A stretch of DNA of 64,000 nt from positions 47,890-111,889 of the forward strand of contig NZ_OLMK01000020.1 of NCBI RefSeq assembly GCF_900290235.1. Direction: 5' to 3'. Positions within the stretch are counted from its first letter, which is position 1; each line of letters begins with the position of its first letter. The position numbers were made by a program, and so were the translations under genes. Source of the DNA: Streptomyces sp. MA5143a. GTDB taxonomy: Bacteria; Actinomycetota; Actinomycetes; Streptomycetales; Streptomycetaceae. The notes under the pieces were generated by a model, which did not search any database, was not told the origin of the DNA, and saw nothing but the letters and a program-made list of their open reading frames with translations. Shown here one piece after another: positions 54,359-63,829 of the stretch.

Positions 54359-56059
54359 ATGCCGCACCCGTCGCCCTCCCCGTCCGCGCAGCCGACGCTG
54401 ACCCGAGTCCGCCTGGCGTACGCGCGCCTCGACGCCGTGCACCGCCCGGAGGTCTGGATCGGTCTACGCTCCCGACCGGACGTCGAAGCGGAGGCCAGGG
54501 CCGTGGACGCCCGCCTCGCCGCGGGCGACCGGCTGCCCCTCGCCGGACGCCTCCTCGCCGTCAAGGGCAACATCGACGTCCACGGCCTCCCCACGACCGC
54601 CGGCTGCCCGGCCTACGCGTACACGCCGGACGCGGACGCCCCGGTCGTCGCCCGTCTCCGCGAGGCCGGTGCGATCGTGCTGGGCACCACCAACCTCGAC
54701 CAGTTCGCGACCGGCCTCGTCGGCACCCGTTCTCCGTACGGCGCCGTCCGAGGCGCCCACGACCCGTCCAGGATCAGCGGCGGCTCCAGCTCGGGTTCGG
54801 CCGTGGCGGTGGCGCTCGGCGTCGTCGACCTCGCCCTCGGTACGGACACCGCGGGCTCGGGCCGCGTTCCCGCCGCCTTCAACGGCATCGTCGGCCTCAA
54901 GCCCACCCGTGGTCTGGTCCCCACCACCGGAGTGGTCCCGGCCTGCGCCTCCCTCGACTGTGTGACGGTGTTCGCCCGCACCCTCCCGGAGGCCGAGCAG
55001 GCCCTCGCCCACATGGCCTCCCCGCCCGCCCGCGCCCTCCCGGCCCTTCCGCAGCGCACACCGGGTCCATGGCGGGTCGCCGTCCCGTCGCGCGAGCAGC
55101 TCGGTGAACTGGACGACGGCTGGGCGGAGGCGTACGAGGCGGCGGTGACGCGACTGGGCGACGCGGGCGTGGAGATCCGCGCCCTGGACCTCACCCCGTT
55201 CACCGAGGCGGCCGCGATGCTGTACCAGGGCGCGTTCGTGGCCGAGCGGTACACGGCGGTGGGCGCCTTCGTCGACAAGGCGCTCGCCGACGGTGTGGAC
55301 TGTCTCGACCCCACCGTGGCCGGCATCATCGGCCGCGCCCGCGAGGTCCCGGCCCATCAACTGTTCGCCGACCAGGACCGGCTGGCCGCCCTGCGCGCCC
55401 ACGCCCTCGTCGAACTGGCCGACGCGGACGCCCTGCTGCTGCCGACGGCCCCGGGGCATCCGACCCTCGCCGATGTCGCCGCTGACCCGCTGGGCGCCAA
55501 TGCCCGCCTGGGCCGCTTCACCAACTCGACGAACCTGTTCGACCTGGCGGCGGTCGCCGCCCCGGCGGGCGAGGTGAACGGCCTGCCCTTCGGTGTGATG
55601 CTGATCGGCCCGGCGTTCACGGACGAGCGGCTGGCCAGGATCGCGGCGCTCCTCAGGCCGGAGACCCGGCTGGCCGTGGTCGGCGCCCACCTGTCGGGGC
55701 AGCCCCTGAACCCCCAGCTCCTCGCCCTGGGCGCCCGTCTGGAGTGCACGACGACGACCGCGCCGGTCTACCGCCTCCACGCGCTGCGGACGTCCCCGCC
55801 GAAGCCGGGCCTGGTCCACGTCGGCGAGGGCGGCGCCGCGATCGAGACGGAGATCTGGCGCCTCCCGGCGGAGGGCCTGGGCCGCCTCCTGACGGCGCTC
55901 CCCCGCCCCATGGCCTTGGGCAGTGTGCAGCTGGCCGACGGCACGAGCACCCCCGGCTTCCTCTGCGAACCGACAGCCCTGCGGGACGCCGAGGACATCA
56001 CACGCTACGGCGGCTGGAGGTCGTTCCTGACCAGTGGCCGACCCGAGGGCGCCGCGTAA
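54359..56059 (+). CDS. atzF: Allophanate hydrolase
   Basis: 566 aa, ATG at 54359 with CAGGAG 6 nt before it. Amidase-signature residues: Lys69 in LLAVKGNID, cis-Ser in GGSSSGSAVAV, nucleophile Ser167 in GTDTAGSGRVPAAFNGIVGLKPTRG. The C-terminal domain (about 445-566: LGARLECTTTTAPVYRLHALRTSPPKPGL onward) is that of AtzF/DUR1-type enzymes. It hydrolyses allophanate to ammonia and carbon dioxide, the last step of this operon. It starts 50 bp after the carboxylase stop. Confidence 0.93.
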   Translation: MPHPSPSPSAQPTLTRVRLAYARLDAVHRPEVWIGLRSRPDVEAEARAVDARLAAGDRLPLAGRLLAVKGNIDVHGLPTTAGCPAYAYTPDADAPVVARLREAGAIVLGTTNLDQFATGLVGTRSPYGAVRGAHDPSRISGGSSSGSAVAVALGVVDLALGTDTAGSGRVPAAFNGIVGLKPTRGLVPTTGVVPACASLDCVTVFARTLPEAEQALAHMASPPARALPALPQRTPGPWRVAVPSREQLGELDDGWAEAYEAAVTRLGDAGVEIRALDLTPFTEAAAMLYQGAFVAERYTAVGAFVDKALADGVDCLDPTVAGIIGRAREVPAHQLFADQDRLAALRAHALVELADADALLLPTAPGHPTLADVAADPLGANARLGRFTNSTNLFDLAAVAAPAGEVNGLPFGVMLIGPAFTDERLARIAALLRPETRLAVVGAHLSGQPLNPQLLALGARLECTTTTAPVYRLHALRTSPPKPGLVHVGEGGAAIETEIWRLPAEGLGRLLTALPRPMALGSVQLADGTSTPGFLCEPTALRDAEDITRYGGWRSFLTSGRPEGAA

Positions 56060-56072
56060 CCCGGGAGTACTC

Positions 56073-56120
56073 AGGGGCGCGGGGAACTGCGCGACCAGCC
56101 ACACACAACCCGCACCCGCC
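56073..56120. repeat. Palindromic intergenic repeat copy 4 (single arm)
   Basis: GGGGCGCGGGGAACTGCGCG with the following CCAGCCACAC and CCCGCACCCGCC words, the same order as one arm of the copies at 12699 and 30107. No second arm is seen. It lies between two convergent gene ends. Confidence 0.65.
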
Positions 56121-56170
56121 GGCCAACCCGCGCCCCACCCCCGTAGGCGTCGCCCTCCGTCCCGTTGGCG

Positions 56171-58975
56171 TCACCCCACCGAGGAGTAGGCCACAACCCC
56201 CCGCAGCAGCTCGTCGACCGCCTTGCGCGCGCTCCTGCCCACGGTCGACCCCGGCGGGGCCGCCGCCGAGATCTGCCCCAGCACGTCGATGACCTGCTTG
56301 CACCACCGCACGAAGTCACCGGCCGGCATGTCCGCCTCCCGCAGCACCTCGTCGAGCCCCTTCCCGGAGGCCCACATGTACGCGGCCCAGGCGAAGCCGA
56401 GGTCGGGCTCGCGCTGTCCGACCCCTTCGCTCTGGGTGATCCGGAACTCCTCCTCCAGCGCGTCCAGCCGCCCCCAGATCCGCACCATCTCGCCGAGCGC
56501 GGCCTTCGCGGCGCCCGACGGCAGCTTCGGCGCCATCGCGTCGTCGCCGACCCGGGCCTCGTAGACGAGCGCGGAGACACAGGCGGCGAGTTCCGCGGGG
56601 CCGAGGCCCTCCCAGACGCCGGCGCGCAGGCATTCACTCGCCAGCAGGTCCAGCTCGCCGTAGAGGCGGGCGAGCCGCTTGCCGTGCTCGGTGACCTCGT
56701 CGCTCCGCAGGTAGTCGAGCTCGGTCAGGAGCGCGACGATCCGGTCGAAGGTGCGGGCGATCGTGTTGGTGCGGCCCTCGATGCGCCGCTCCAGCTGGGT
56801 GGTGTCCCGCTTGAGCCGGTAGTAGCGCTCGGCCCAGCGGGCGTGGTCCTCGCGGTCGCTGCACCCGTGGCAGGGGTGGGCCCGCAGGTCGGCGCGCAGC
56901 CGTGCGATCTCACGGTCGTCGGCGGCGGCGGAGCGCCGCTTGCGGTGCCGGTCGGGCACCAGGTGGCCGGCCTTCGTGCGCAGCGCGGACGCCAGATCGC
57001 GGCGGGACTGCGGCGAGCGGGGGTTGAAGGACTTGGGGATCCGCATCCGCTCCAGCGCCTCGACGGGCACCGGGAAGTCCATCGACGCCAGCCGCTTGAC
57101 CTGCCGCTCGGCGGTGAGCACCAGCGGGCGCGGCCCGTCGTGGTACTCGAAGCCGCGGTGGCCGTTGGACCGCCCGGCGGGCAGCCCGGGGTCCAGTACC
57201 AGGGCGAGTCCCGCGTACTTGCCGGTCGGGACGTGGATGACGTCGCCCGGCTTGAGCTTCTCCAGGGCCACGGCGGCCTCGGCGCGCCGCTGGGCCGCGC
57301 CCTGCTTGGCCAGTTCGGTCTCCCGGTCCTTCAGGTCACGCCGCAGACGGGCGTACTCCTCGAAGTCCCCGAGGTGGCAGGTCATGGACTCCTTGTAGCC
57401 CTCGAGCCCTTCCTCGTTGCGCTGGACCTGGCGGGAGATGCCGACGACGGACTTGTCGGCCTGGAACTGCGCGAAGGACGTCTCCAGCAGCTCCCGCGAG
57501 CGGTGCCGGCCGAACTGCTCGACCAGGTTGACCGCCATGTTGTACGACGGCTTGAAGCTGGAGCGCAGCGGATAGGTGCGGGTGCCCGCGAGTCCGGCGA
57601 GGTGGTCGGGGTTCATGCCGCGCTGCCACAGCACGACGGCGTGGCCCTCGACGTCGATGCCGCGGCGGCCGGCGCGGCCGGTCAACTGGGTGTACTCGCC
57701 GGGGGTGATGTCGGCGTGCTGCTCGCCGTTCCACTTGACGAGCTTCTCCAGCACCACCGAGCGGGCGGGCATGTTGATGCCGAGGGCGAGGGTCTCGGTG
57801 GCGAACACGGCCTTGACCAGGCCGCGTACGAACAGTTCCTCGACGACCTCCTTGAACGTCGGCAGCATGCCCGCGTGATGGGCCGCGATGCCGCGCTCCA
57901 GGCCTTCCAGCCACTCGAAGTAGCCGAGGACGTGGAGGTCCTCGGAGGGGATGGACGCCGTGCGCTCCTCGACGAGGGCGCGCACCCTGAGGCGTGCGTC
58001 GTCGTCGTTGAGGCGCAGGCCCGCGTGCAGGCACTGCTGGACGGCTGCCTCGCAGGCGGCACGGCTGAAGATGAAGGTGATGGCCGGCAACAGGCCCTCG
58101 GAGTCGAGCCGTTCGATGACTTCCGGCCGGCTCGGGATCCAGATGCGGGAGCGCTGGCGACGCTCGCGCTCACGGTCGGCCTCGCGCATGGCGCGGCCCC
58201 GTCTGCGGTCCTGGTAGGAGGGGCGGCTCGCCTCCATGCGGGCCATGCGCGTGAGGTCGGGGTTGACGGCCTTGCGGTGGCCCTCGCCCTCCTCGAAGAG
58301 GTCGTACATCCGTCGGCCGGCGAGCACGTGCTGGAACAGCGGCACGGGCCGGTGCTCGGAGACGATCACCTCGGTGTCACCGCGCACGGTGTCCAGCCAG
58401 TCGCCGAACTCCTCGGCGTTCGACACGGTCGCCGAGAGGGAGACGAGGGTGACCGACTCGGGGAGGTGGATGATCACCTCTTCCCAGACGGCGCCGCGGA
58501 AGCGGTCGGAGAGGTAGTGCACCTCGTCCATGACCACGTAGCCGAGGCCGCGGAGGGTCTGGGAGCCCGCGTACAGCATGTTCCGCAGGACCTCGGTGGT
58601 CATCACGACCACCGGGGCGTCGGAGTTGACGCTGTTGTCGCCGGTGAGGAGTCCGACCTGGTCGGCGCCGTAACGGCGGCACAGGTCGGCGTACTTCTGG
58701 TTCGACAGGGCCTTGATGGGTGTCGTGTAGAAGCACTTCTTGCCCTGTTTCAGGGCGAGGTGGACGGCGAACTCGCCGACGATCGTCTTGCCCGAGCCGG
58801 TGGGGGCGGCCACCAGGACGCCCTTGCCCGCCTCGAGCGCCTGGCAGGCCTCGATCTGGAAGGGGTCGAGGCCGAAGTCGTACATCTCGCGGAAGGACGC
58901 GAGCGCGGTGGCCTGCTCGGCAGCGCGCCTACGTGCTGCCGCATACCGCTCGGCCGGTGAGAGATCCTCTGTCAT
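56171..58975 (-). CDS. helY: DEAD/DEAH-box RNA helicase, HelY/Mtr4-like
   Basis: 934 aa from the ATG at 58975. Walker A AAPTGSGKTIVGEFA, DEVH in VVMDEVHYLSD, SLSATVSNAEEFGDW, FIFSRAACEAAV and QLTGRAGRRGID are the SF2 motifs. The long C-terminal part has a KOW-like insert (LKPGDVIHVPTGKYAGLALVLDPG) and the DSHCT domain (last 180 residues). Actinobacterial HelY proteins resemble eukaryotic Mtr4/Ski2. It is convergent with atzF and divergent from no close gene; the ribosome site is weak. Confidence 0.92.
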   Translation of the reverse strand: MTEDLSPAERYAAARRRAAEQATALASFREMYDFGLDPFQIEACQALEAGKGVLVAAPTGSGKTIVGEFAVHLALKQGKKCFYTTPIKALSNQKYADLCRRYGADQVGLLTGDNSVNSDAPVVVMTTEVLRNMLYAGSQTLRGLGYVVMDEVHYLSDRFRGAVWEEVIIHLPESVTLVSLSATVSNAEEFGDWLDTVRGDTEVIVSEHRPVPLFQHVLAGRRMYDLFEEGEGHRKAVNPDLTRMARMEASRPSYQDRRRGRAMREADRERERRQRSRIWIPSRPEVIERLDSEGLLPAITFIFSRAACEAAVQQCLHAGLRLNDDDARLRVRALVEERTASIPSEDLHVLGYFEWLEGLERGIAAHHAGMLPTFKEVVEELFVRGLVKAVFATETLALGINMPARSVVLEKLVKWNGEQHADITPGEYTQLTGRAGRRGIDVEGHAVVLWQRGMNPDHLAGLAGTRTYPLRSSFKPSYNMAVNLVEQFGRHRSRELLETSFAQFQADKSVVGISRQVQRNEEGLEGYKESMTCHLGDFEEYARLRRDLKDRETELAKQGAAQRRAEAAVALEKLKPGDVIHVPTGKYAGLALVLDPGLPAGRSNGHRGFEYHDGPRPLVLTAERQVKRLASMDFPVPVEALERMRIPKSFNPRSPQSRRDLASALRTKAGHLVPDRHRKRRSAAADDREIARLRADLRAHPCHGCSDREDHARWAERYYRLKRDTTQLERRIEGRTNTIARTFDRIVALLTELDYLRSDEVTEHGKRLARLYGELDLLASECLRAGVWEGLGPAELAACVSALVYEARVGDDAMAPKLPSGAAKAALGEMVRIWGRLDALEEEFRITQSEGVGQREPDLGFAWAAYMWASGKGLDEVLREADMPAGDFVRWCKQVIDVLGQISAAAPPGSTVGRSARKAVDELLRGVVAYSSVG

Positions 58976-59190
58976 CGTGCTTTCGAGCGTACCGGGCCCC
59001 ACTGACAACGGGACGATCATTATCCGGATCGGGGCGCCATCGAGATCAGGACGTCCCACGCCCGAAAAAACGATCTCGCCCGCAGTTCGAAATCCGAACC
59101 AATGCTCCCGTCGGCCGCAACGCCGATCTTGGCCTGGGTCAGGACGGGTCCACGTCGCTCTTCGAGACCTGCGTCACCGTGGGCGCGAAG
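58976..59190. other. Promoter region of helY, no supported gene
   Basis: About 215 bp upstream of helY and beyond the tatC terminator. Both strands have open frames of about 60 codons, but none shows a family or ribosome site. Confidence 0.4.
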
Positions 59191-59243
59191 GACAAGGGCA
59201 GTGGGCCCCATCCAGGTTCCGGGTGGGGCCCACTGCCGTTGTC
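59191..59243 (-). terminator. Terminator hairpin downstream of tatC
   Basis: Arms of about 22 nt: GGCAGTGGGCCCCA and TGGGGCCCACTGCC are perfectly complementary, extended by GACAA/TTGTC with one mismatch. It is 91 bp after the tatC stop. Confidence 0.8.
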
Positions 59244-59333
59244 CTCACGGCGATCGGCGCTGCGGCCGGGCAGGGATCGCGCTCAGCGGTGGTGTCGGGC
59301 CGACCGAGCGCCGCGCGGTGCGTGACCGGTTAC

Positions 59334-60284
59334 TCACGTGACGTCGTCGTAGCCGTTGATCCGCTCCCGCTCGGGCTCGGCCTGCGCCGGCAGCGCCTTG
59401 CTCACCGACACGGCCTCGACCTCGCCGATGTCCTCGGGGGTGAGATCCAGCTCGGACGCCTCGTCGTCGGCGGGGCCCAGCGCCTCGCGCTCCCGCTTTC
59501 GCCGGTCGTTCATGAGGGCGAAGCCGGTGGCGAGGAAGTAGAGGAGGATGATCGGCGCGGCCAGCGAGAACATCGAGACCGGGTCGACGGTCGGCGTGGC
59601 GAAGGCCGCGAACACGGTGACGCCCATGACCATGCCGCGCCACCAGCCCAGCATGCGGCGCCCCTTGACCAGACCGGTCATGTTCATCATGACCAGGACG
59701 AGCGGTAGCTCGAAGGAGAGGCCGAAGACGATCACCATGCGGGTCACGAGGTCGAGCAACTCGTCCAGGGGCAGCAGGTTGACGGTGTCGTCAGGGGTGA
59801 ACTCGAGCAGGACCTCGGCGGCCGCGGGCAGTACGTGGTACGAGAAGTAGGCGCCCACCATGAACAGGGGGAAGCCCGCGGCGACGAATGCCATCGAGTA
59901 GCGCTTCTCGTGCCGGTGCAGACCGGGCGCGATGAAGGCCCACAGCTGATAGAGCCAGACCGGGCTGGCGATGACCACACCGGCCGTCAGGGACACCTTG
60001 ATCATCAACGTGAACGGGCCCATCAGACCCGACATCGTGATGTTGCCGCAGGCTCCCTTGCTCTCCTTGGCGAGCTCCGTGAAGTCCCGGGTGCAACCGA
60101 CGGCTTCCTGGACCGGGCGGGTCAGGAAGTTGATGATCTCCTGATAGAAGACCACACCCACGATCGACGCCACCATGATGGCCAGGATCGCCTTGCCCAG
60201 CCGGTTGCGGAGTTCGCGAAGGTGCTCCACGAGGGGCATCCGCCCCTCGGGATCCTTCTCCTTCTTGCGGGCAGACTTGAGCAA
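59334..60284 (-). CDS. tatC: Sec-independent protein translocase TatC
   Basis: 316 aa from a TTG at 60284. Six membrane helices with the conserved MPLVEHLRELRNRL start, the loop PGLHRHEKRY, and FATPTVDPVSMFSLAAPIILLYF. The C-terminus after about 255 is a charged tail common in actinobacteria. It is the multispanning receptor for twin-arginine signals. It follows tatA by 50 bp. The start codon is chosen because the family begins MLKSARK; no strong ribosome site is visible. Confidence 0.95.
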   Translation of the reverse strand: MLKSARKKEKDPEGRMPLVEHLRELRNRLGKAILAIMVASIVGVVFYQEIINFLTRPVQEAVGCTRDFTELAKESKGACGNITMSGLMGPFTLMIKVSLTAGVVIASPVWLYQLWAFIAPGLHRHEKRYSMAFVAAGFPLFMVGAYFSYHVLPAAAEVLLEFTPDDTVNLLPLDELLDLVTRMVIVFGLSFELPLVLVMMNMTGLVKGRRMLGWWRGMVMGVTVFAAFATPTVDPVSMFSLAAPIILLYFLATGFALMNDRRKREREALGPADDEASELDLTPEDIGEVEAVSVSKALPAQAEPERERINGYDDVT

Positions 60285-60334
60285 CCCACGTTCCCATCTC
60301 GTGCGGCAGGCCGGAAGCGTCGTCCGGCCCTGCG

Positions 60335-60619
60335 TCAGCGCTTGGTCGTGTCCGTCGGCTCCGCGACCGGGCGGGAGCTGGTCACGTCACCGGGCGCGGC
60401 CTGGATGGTGCGCTGAGCCGGGGTGTCGCCGGCGTGCGGAGGCGCGGCGGAGGTGGTGGTGTCCTCCTGGCCGTCGCTCTTCATGGCCTTCGCCTCGCTC
60501 TTGAGGATGCGGGCGGACTTGCCGAGCGAGCGTGCCATGTCCGGCAGCTTCTTCGCACCGAACAGCAGGACGATGACGACGAGGATCAGAATGATCTCGG
60601 TGGGGCCGAGCCTACCCAT
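60335..60619 (-). CDS. tatA: Sec-independent protein translocase TatA
   Basis: 94 aa: one membrane helix ([19 protein letters not shown]), the amphipathic helix [20 protein letters not shown] and a disordered acidic/Pro tail. It forms the pore-type assembly with TatC. A tatB gene is not present here, as in other Streptomyces where it is elsewhere. Confidence 0.95.
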   Translation of the reverse strand: MGRLGPTEIILILVVIVLLFGAKKLPDMARSLGKSARILKSEAKAMKSDGQEDTTTSAAPPHAGDTPAQRTIQAAPGDVTSSRPVAEPTDTTKR

Positions 60620-60903
60620 AGCTGTCTACCTTCTTCACCGAGGCGGCGGGTGGGGGCTGTCCGACCGGTCGGACAAGTGTCCGAACGATCGTACTGGCAG
60701 CGATCGTAACGCTCAGGGGTGAATCAGAGGCAATCCCTGTGCGTACTCCCGATTCGCGCGACCCTGGCCTCGTTCACCGGGCCGCGACAGGCAGCGTACC
60801 TGCCGAAGGTATGAAGGTGACAGGGCGAAGTGGCGCAAACCGCACAGGCCCGTCGACACCCAGCAAGCGCGCCCGCTCCCCACAGCAGCCACACTCTTAC
60901 CTC
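60620..60903. other. Spacer upstream of tatA
   Basis: About 280 bp that should contain the leftward tatA promoter. No credible gene or dyad is seen. Confidence 0.35.
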
Positions 60904-61112
60904 ACGGCGTGTCCACGGAGCGGGTCGACCGCTCACAGCACGGCCACGGACCGGGTCGACCGCACACAGCACGGACTCGAAGCAGGCCGACCGCTCAGCT
61001 TCCGCGGAGCAGGCCGGCGGCTCACGCGGCATCCGCGGAGCAGGCCCGCTCACACGGGGCCCGAGCAGCGGCCGACGGCTCACACCGCGTTCACGAAGCA
61101 GCCCGACCGCTC
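60904..61112 (-). repeat. Degenerate tandem array following a stop codon
   Basis: Seven units of 27-31 nt (minus strand) with the consensus start GAGCGGTCG and a centre near CTGCTCCGCGGA, beginning exactly at the stop codon of the small gene at 61111. Each unit resembles the 3' end of that gene. Confidence 0.65.
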
Positions 61113-61305
61113 ACAACGAGTCCGCGGAGCGGGCCGCGCTCGCGGTCGCCCGCTCCAGATCCTCCGCCGCCCTGTTGATCCGCCGCGCCGACTCGGTGAC
61201 CTGCCGGCCCAGCCGCTGGGCCTCGACGAAGACCCGGACGGCGAGCACCCCCAGCACGGCGAGCCCCAGAAAACCCATAGCGACAGCGAACATCGGCCAG
61301 AACAT
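61111..61305 (-). CDS. Small single-span membrane protein
   Basis: 64 aa. One membrane helix (about 5-27, MFAVAMGFLGLAVLGVLAVRVF) followed by an amphipathic, charged helix (LGRQVTESARRINRAAEDLERATASAARSA). This resembles small DUF948-type actinobacterial proteins; the function is unknown. It is 9 bp after the preceding gene stop and likely belongs to the leftward paf-side run. Its 3' end runs into the tandem array at 60904-61112. Confidence 0.72.
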   Translation of the reverse strand: MFWPMFAVAMGFLGLAVLGVLAVRVFVEAQRLGRQVTESARRINRAAEDLERATASAARSADSL

Positions 61306-61314
61306 GCGACGACC

Positions 61315-61575
61315 CTAGCCCGGCGAATGGAGCCGCAGCGTCCGCACGCCGCCCCCGGTCAGCAGCTCGACGATGCGCTCCCCGGCCGGCTTACGGACGG
61401 CGACACCGCACTCGGGGCAGGTGAAGGAGTAGAACGTGGTCTTGCTGGTGGCGCCGATGGCCAGCCGCAGCGCGCTCGCGCCGAGTTCGACGTTGGCCCG
61501 GCAGTCGGGGCATCCGGCCCTGAACACCACGTCGACCACCCGCTTCATGCCCGCGAACGCGACCGCCGCCGACAT
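61315..61575 (-). CDS. Small zinc-ribbon protein
   Basis: 86 aa from the ATG at 61575; an ATG at 61548 (MKRVVDVVF) is the alternative and perhaps the true start, since GGAG directly abuts 61575. Two CxxC pairs (CPDC and CPEC, 34 residues apart) form a zinc-ribbon around NVELGASALRLAIGATSKTTFYSF. The C-terminus GERIVELLTGGGVRTLRLH is conserved in Streptomyces in my recollection, but I can name no function. It lies between pafC and the small membrane protein gene. Confidence 0.75.
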   Translation of the reverse strand: MSAAVAFAGMKRVVDVVFRAGCPDCRANVELGASALRLAIGATSKTTFYSFTCPECGVAVRKPAGERIVELLTGGGVRTLRLHSPG

Positions 61576-61634
61576 CTCCTGCACACCCGGTAAACCCTGC
61601 CGACCCTGAACTCCGGACCCAGCCGACCCGCCGT

Positions 61635-62714
61635 TCACAGCCCTCGCTCCTGTCTGTCGTACTGCCGCTCCTGAACTCCACCGGCCGCCCGGGGCGCACC
61701 GAGCCTCGCGTCGCGCCCGTCGTACGCCGGTACGACCTCGTCGTAGGCCGCCAGGGCCTCGCGGGCCGCCCGGCGGGCGCTGTCGGCCAGGTCCTGGGGC
61801 GAGACAATCCGCCCGTCCGGCCCGAGCCGCAGCGCGAGCCGCCGCAGCGAGGCGGGATCGGGGGTGCGCAGGGTGATGCGCAGCCCACCGTCCGGGAGCT
61901 CCTCGGCGCTGTCGTGCGGGTAGTACTCGGCGACCCACCGCCCGCCCGGCCCGACCTCGACGACGACCTCCGGGTCCTCGGCGGCCGGCTGCACCAGCGC
62001 CTCCGACAGGTCTCGCAGCTCGATCTCGGGCGGCGCGGACGGCTCGTCGAGGATCTTGATCTCGGCGACCCGGTCGAGACGGAACGTGCGGCGCGCCTCC
62101 GAGCGGCGGCACCATGCCTCGACATAGGTGTGACCCACGCTGACCAGGCGAATCGGGTCGATCTCGCGTTCGGTGAGCTCGTCGCGGGCCGGCGAGTAGT
62201 AGCGGATCCACAGCCGTCGGCGCTCCGAGATGGCCCGGTCGACGTCGGCGAAGACACCGCCCTCCGACTCGAAGGTCACCGACAGCCGGGAGCTGGCCCC
62301 GGCCGCCTCGCCCGCGGCCGCCTCCACCTTGGCGGTGGCCCGCAGCAGCGCCTGCCGGTCGCTCTCGCGCAGTCCGGGCAGCGTGGCGACCGCACGGGCG
62401 GCCACGAGCAGGGCGGTGGCCTCGTCGGCGGCCAGCCTCAGCGGCTCGGCGGCCTCCGCCCCGAGCGCGGCCGGGTTGTGCCACCAGATCCGCTCGCCGT
62501 CGGTGTCGATGTCGAGCAGGTCACCGCCGCGGAAACTGGTTCCGCACATGGGCAGCACATCGAGGTCCGACACCAGCTCGTCCTCGGTGATCCCGAAGGC
62601 ACGGGCCACGTCCTCGATACGGGCGCCGGGGCGCTCGCGCAGATACGTGACCAGGGAGAGCATCCGCCGGGTCTGGTCGATGGCGTTCGCCGGCCGGGCC
62701 GGTTTTCCCACCAC
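61635..62714 (-). CDS. pafC: WYL-domain transcriptional activator PafC
   Basis: 359 aa from the GTG at 62714, with GAGGGG 10 nt before it. HTH near the start (RRMLSLVTYLRERPGARIEDVARAFGITEDELVSDLDVLPMCG overall), WYL domain about 165-255 (ISERRRLWIRYYSPARDELTEREIDPIRLVSVGHTYVEAWCRRSEARRTFRLDRVAEI), and a WCX-like C-terminal domain. With PafB it forms the LexA-independent DNA-damage regulator studied in mycobacteria. It follows pafB by 14 bp. Confidence 0.9.
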   Translation of the reverse strand: MVGKPARPANAIDQTRRMLSLVTYLRERPGARIEDVARAFGITEDELVSDLDVLPMCGTSFRGGDLLDIDTDGERIWWHNPAALGAEAAEPLRLAADEATALLVAARAVATLPGLRESDRQALLRATAKVEAAAGEAAGASSRLSVTFESEGGVFADVDRAISERRRLWIRYYSPARDELTEREIDPIRLVSVGHTYVEAWCRRSEARRTFRLDRVAEIKILDEPSAPPEIELRDLSEALVQPAAEDPEVVVEVGPGGRWVAEYYPHDSAEELPDGGLRITLRTPDPASLRRLALRLGPDGRIVSPQDLADSARRAAREALAAYDEVVPAYDGRDARLGAPRAAGGVQERQYDRQERGL

Positions 62715-62728
62715 TTTCTTACGTCCCC

Positions 62729-63682
62729 TCAACCCTTGGCCACGGCACGCAGCCGGTCCACCACGTCGGCCCGCAGCTCGGCGGGGTCCAGGACGACCAC
62801 GTCGGGCCCGAACTCGACCAGCCAGGCGTCCAGACCGTGCCCGTACGGAATCTCCAACTCGTCCCAGCCGTCGCCGAGTTCCCGCACGGCGGTGGCCCTG
62901 GCCCGCAGCGGGTAACCGGCGCCCGCGCGGAGCCGGATCAGCGCGGAGCGGTCGGCGGTCTCCCCCGCCCAGCTCGCCACGGTCTCCCGCACGGTGACGA
63001 CGTCCGGGACCTCGGCGGTGAAGGCACCGCCCCGGCTGCGCACCTTGCCGGTGATCCGCGACAGCCGGAAGACCCGCTCGGCGCCCCGGTCCCGGTCGAA
63101 ACCGGCGAGGTACCAGTGGCCGCGCCAGCACTCCAGGGCCCACGGCTCCACATGGCGGGGCTCGGGGCGGGCGGCGGTGGCCTTGCGGTACTCGAACACC
63201 ACCGGGCGGCGGTCCCGGCAGGCCAGCATCAGCGGCTCGAACGCGGCCTCGTGCACCGGGATGCGCGGCTCCAGCGCCCCATGGGCCTCGTACGGGTCGA
63301 CGTCCTCGGGAAGGCCGGCCGCGCGCAGCTTCTGCAGGGCGCCGCTGGCGGCACCGGCGAGGCGGGCCTGCTGCCAGACCTTGGCGGCGAGTCCGAGGGC
63401 GGCGGCCTCCTCGGCGTCGAGGGTGATGGGCGGGAGGCTGTTGCTGTCGCGGCGGGCCTGGTAGCCGACCTCGCCGTCGAGGTTCTCCACCGTCTCGATG
63501 ACCAGGCCGAGTTCGCGCAGATCGTCCTTGTCGCGCTCGAACATGCGGTTGAACGAGTCGTCGGACCCGGCTTCCAGGTAGGCCTCGATGGACTCCCGCA
63601 GCTCCCGCTTGCTGAGCGGCCGGCGCGTCCCCAGCAGACACAGCGCCAGGTTCATCAACCGCTCGGCCTTGGCAATGGCCAT
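62729..63682 (-). CDS. pafB: WYL-domain transcriptional activator PafB
   Basis: 317 aa. KAERLMNLALCLLGTRRPLSKRELRESIEAY is the winged helix. The WYL domain is at about 140-220 (AAFEPLMLACRDRRPVVFEYRKATAARPEPRHVEPWALECWRGHWYLAGFDRDRGAERVFRLSRI). A WCX-type end follows (HGLDAWLVEFGPDVVVLDPAELRADVVDRL). It is the partner of PafC. Its position next to an FKBP gene is typical of the proteasome-accessory region in Streptomyces; pafA itself would be beyond this window. Confidence 0.92.
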   Translation of the reverse strand: MAIAKAERLMNLALCLLGTRRPLSKRELRESIEAYLEAGSDDSFNRMFERDKDDLRELGLVIETVENLDGEVGYQARRDSNSLPPITLDAEEAAALGLAAKVWQQARLAGAASGALQKLRAAGLPEDVDPYEAHGALEPRIPVHEAAFEPLMLACRDRRPVVFEYRKATAARPEPRHVEPWALECWRGHWYLAGFDRDRGAERVFRLSRITGKVRSRGGAFTAEVPDVVTVRETVASWAGETADRSALIRLRAGAGYPLRARATAVRELGDGWDELEIPYGHGLDAWLVEFGPDVVVLDPAELRADVVDRLRAVAKG

Positions 63683-63751
63683 CGACGCCCTTCCCTATGG
63701 GTGCTTCTGCGGCACGACCGTACCGCTACCGAGCGTCGCGGCAAAAGCCGA

Positions 63752-63779
63752 GGGCCCATGCCCGAACAGGCATGGACCC
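63752..63779 (-). terminator. Terminator hairpin of the FKBP gene
   Basis: CCATGCC (63756-63762) pairs with GGCATGG (63769-63775), extended by GGG/CCC around one mismatch. It lies 51 bp after the FKBP stop, before pafB. Confidence 0.65.
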
Positions 63780-63829
63780 CAGGTGGTCGGCTCCGGTCAC
63801 AGGACCGGGCCGCTCCGGTCGTACGGTGA

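Noticed and set aside
59020..59341. Short frames beside the tatC terminator
   Set aside because: They run through the terminator hairpin and have no family match that I can see.
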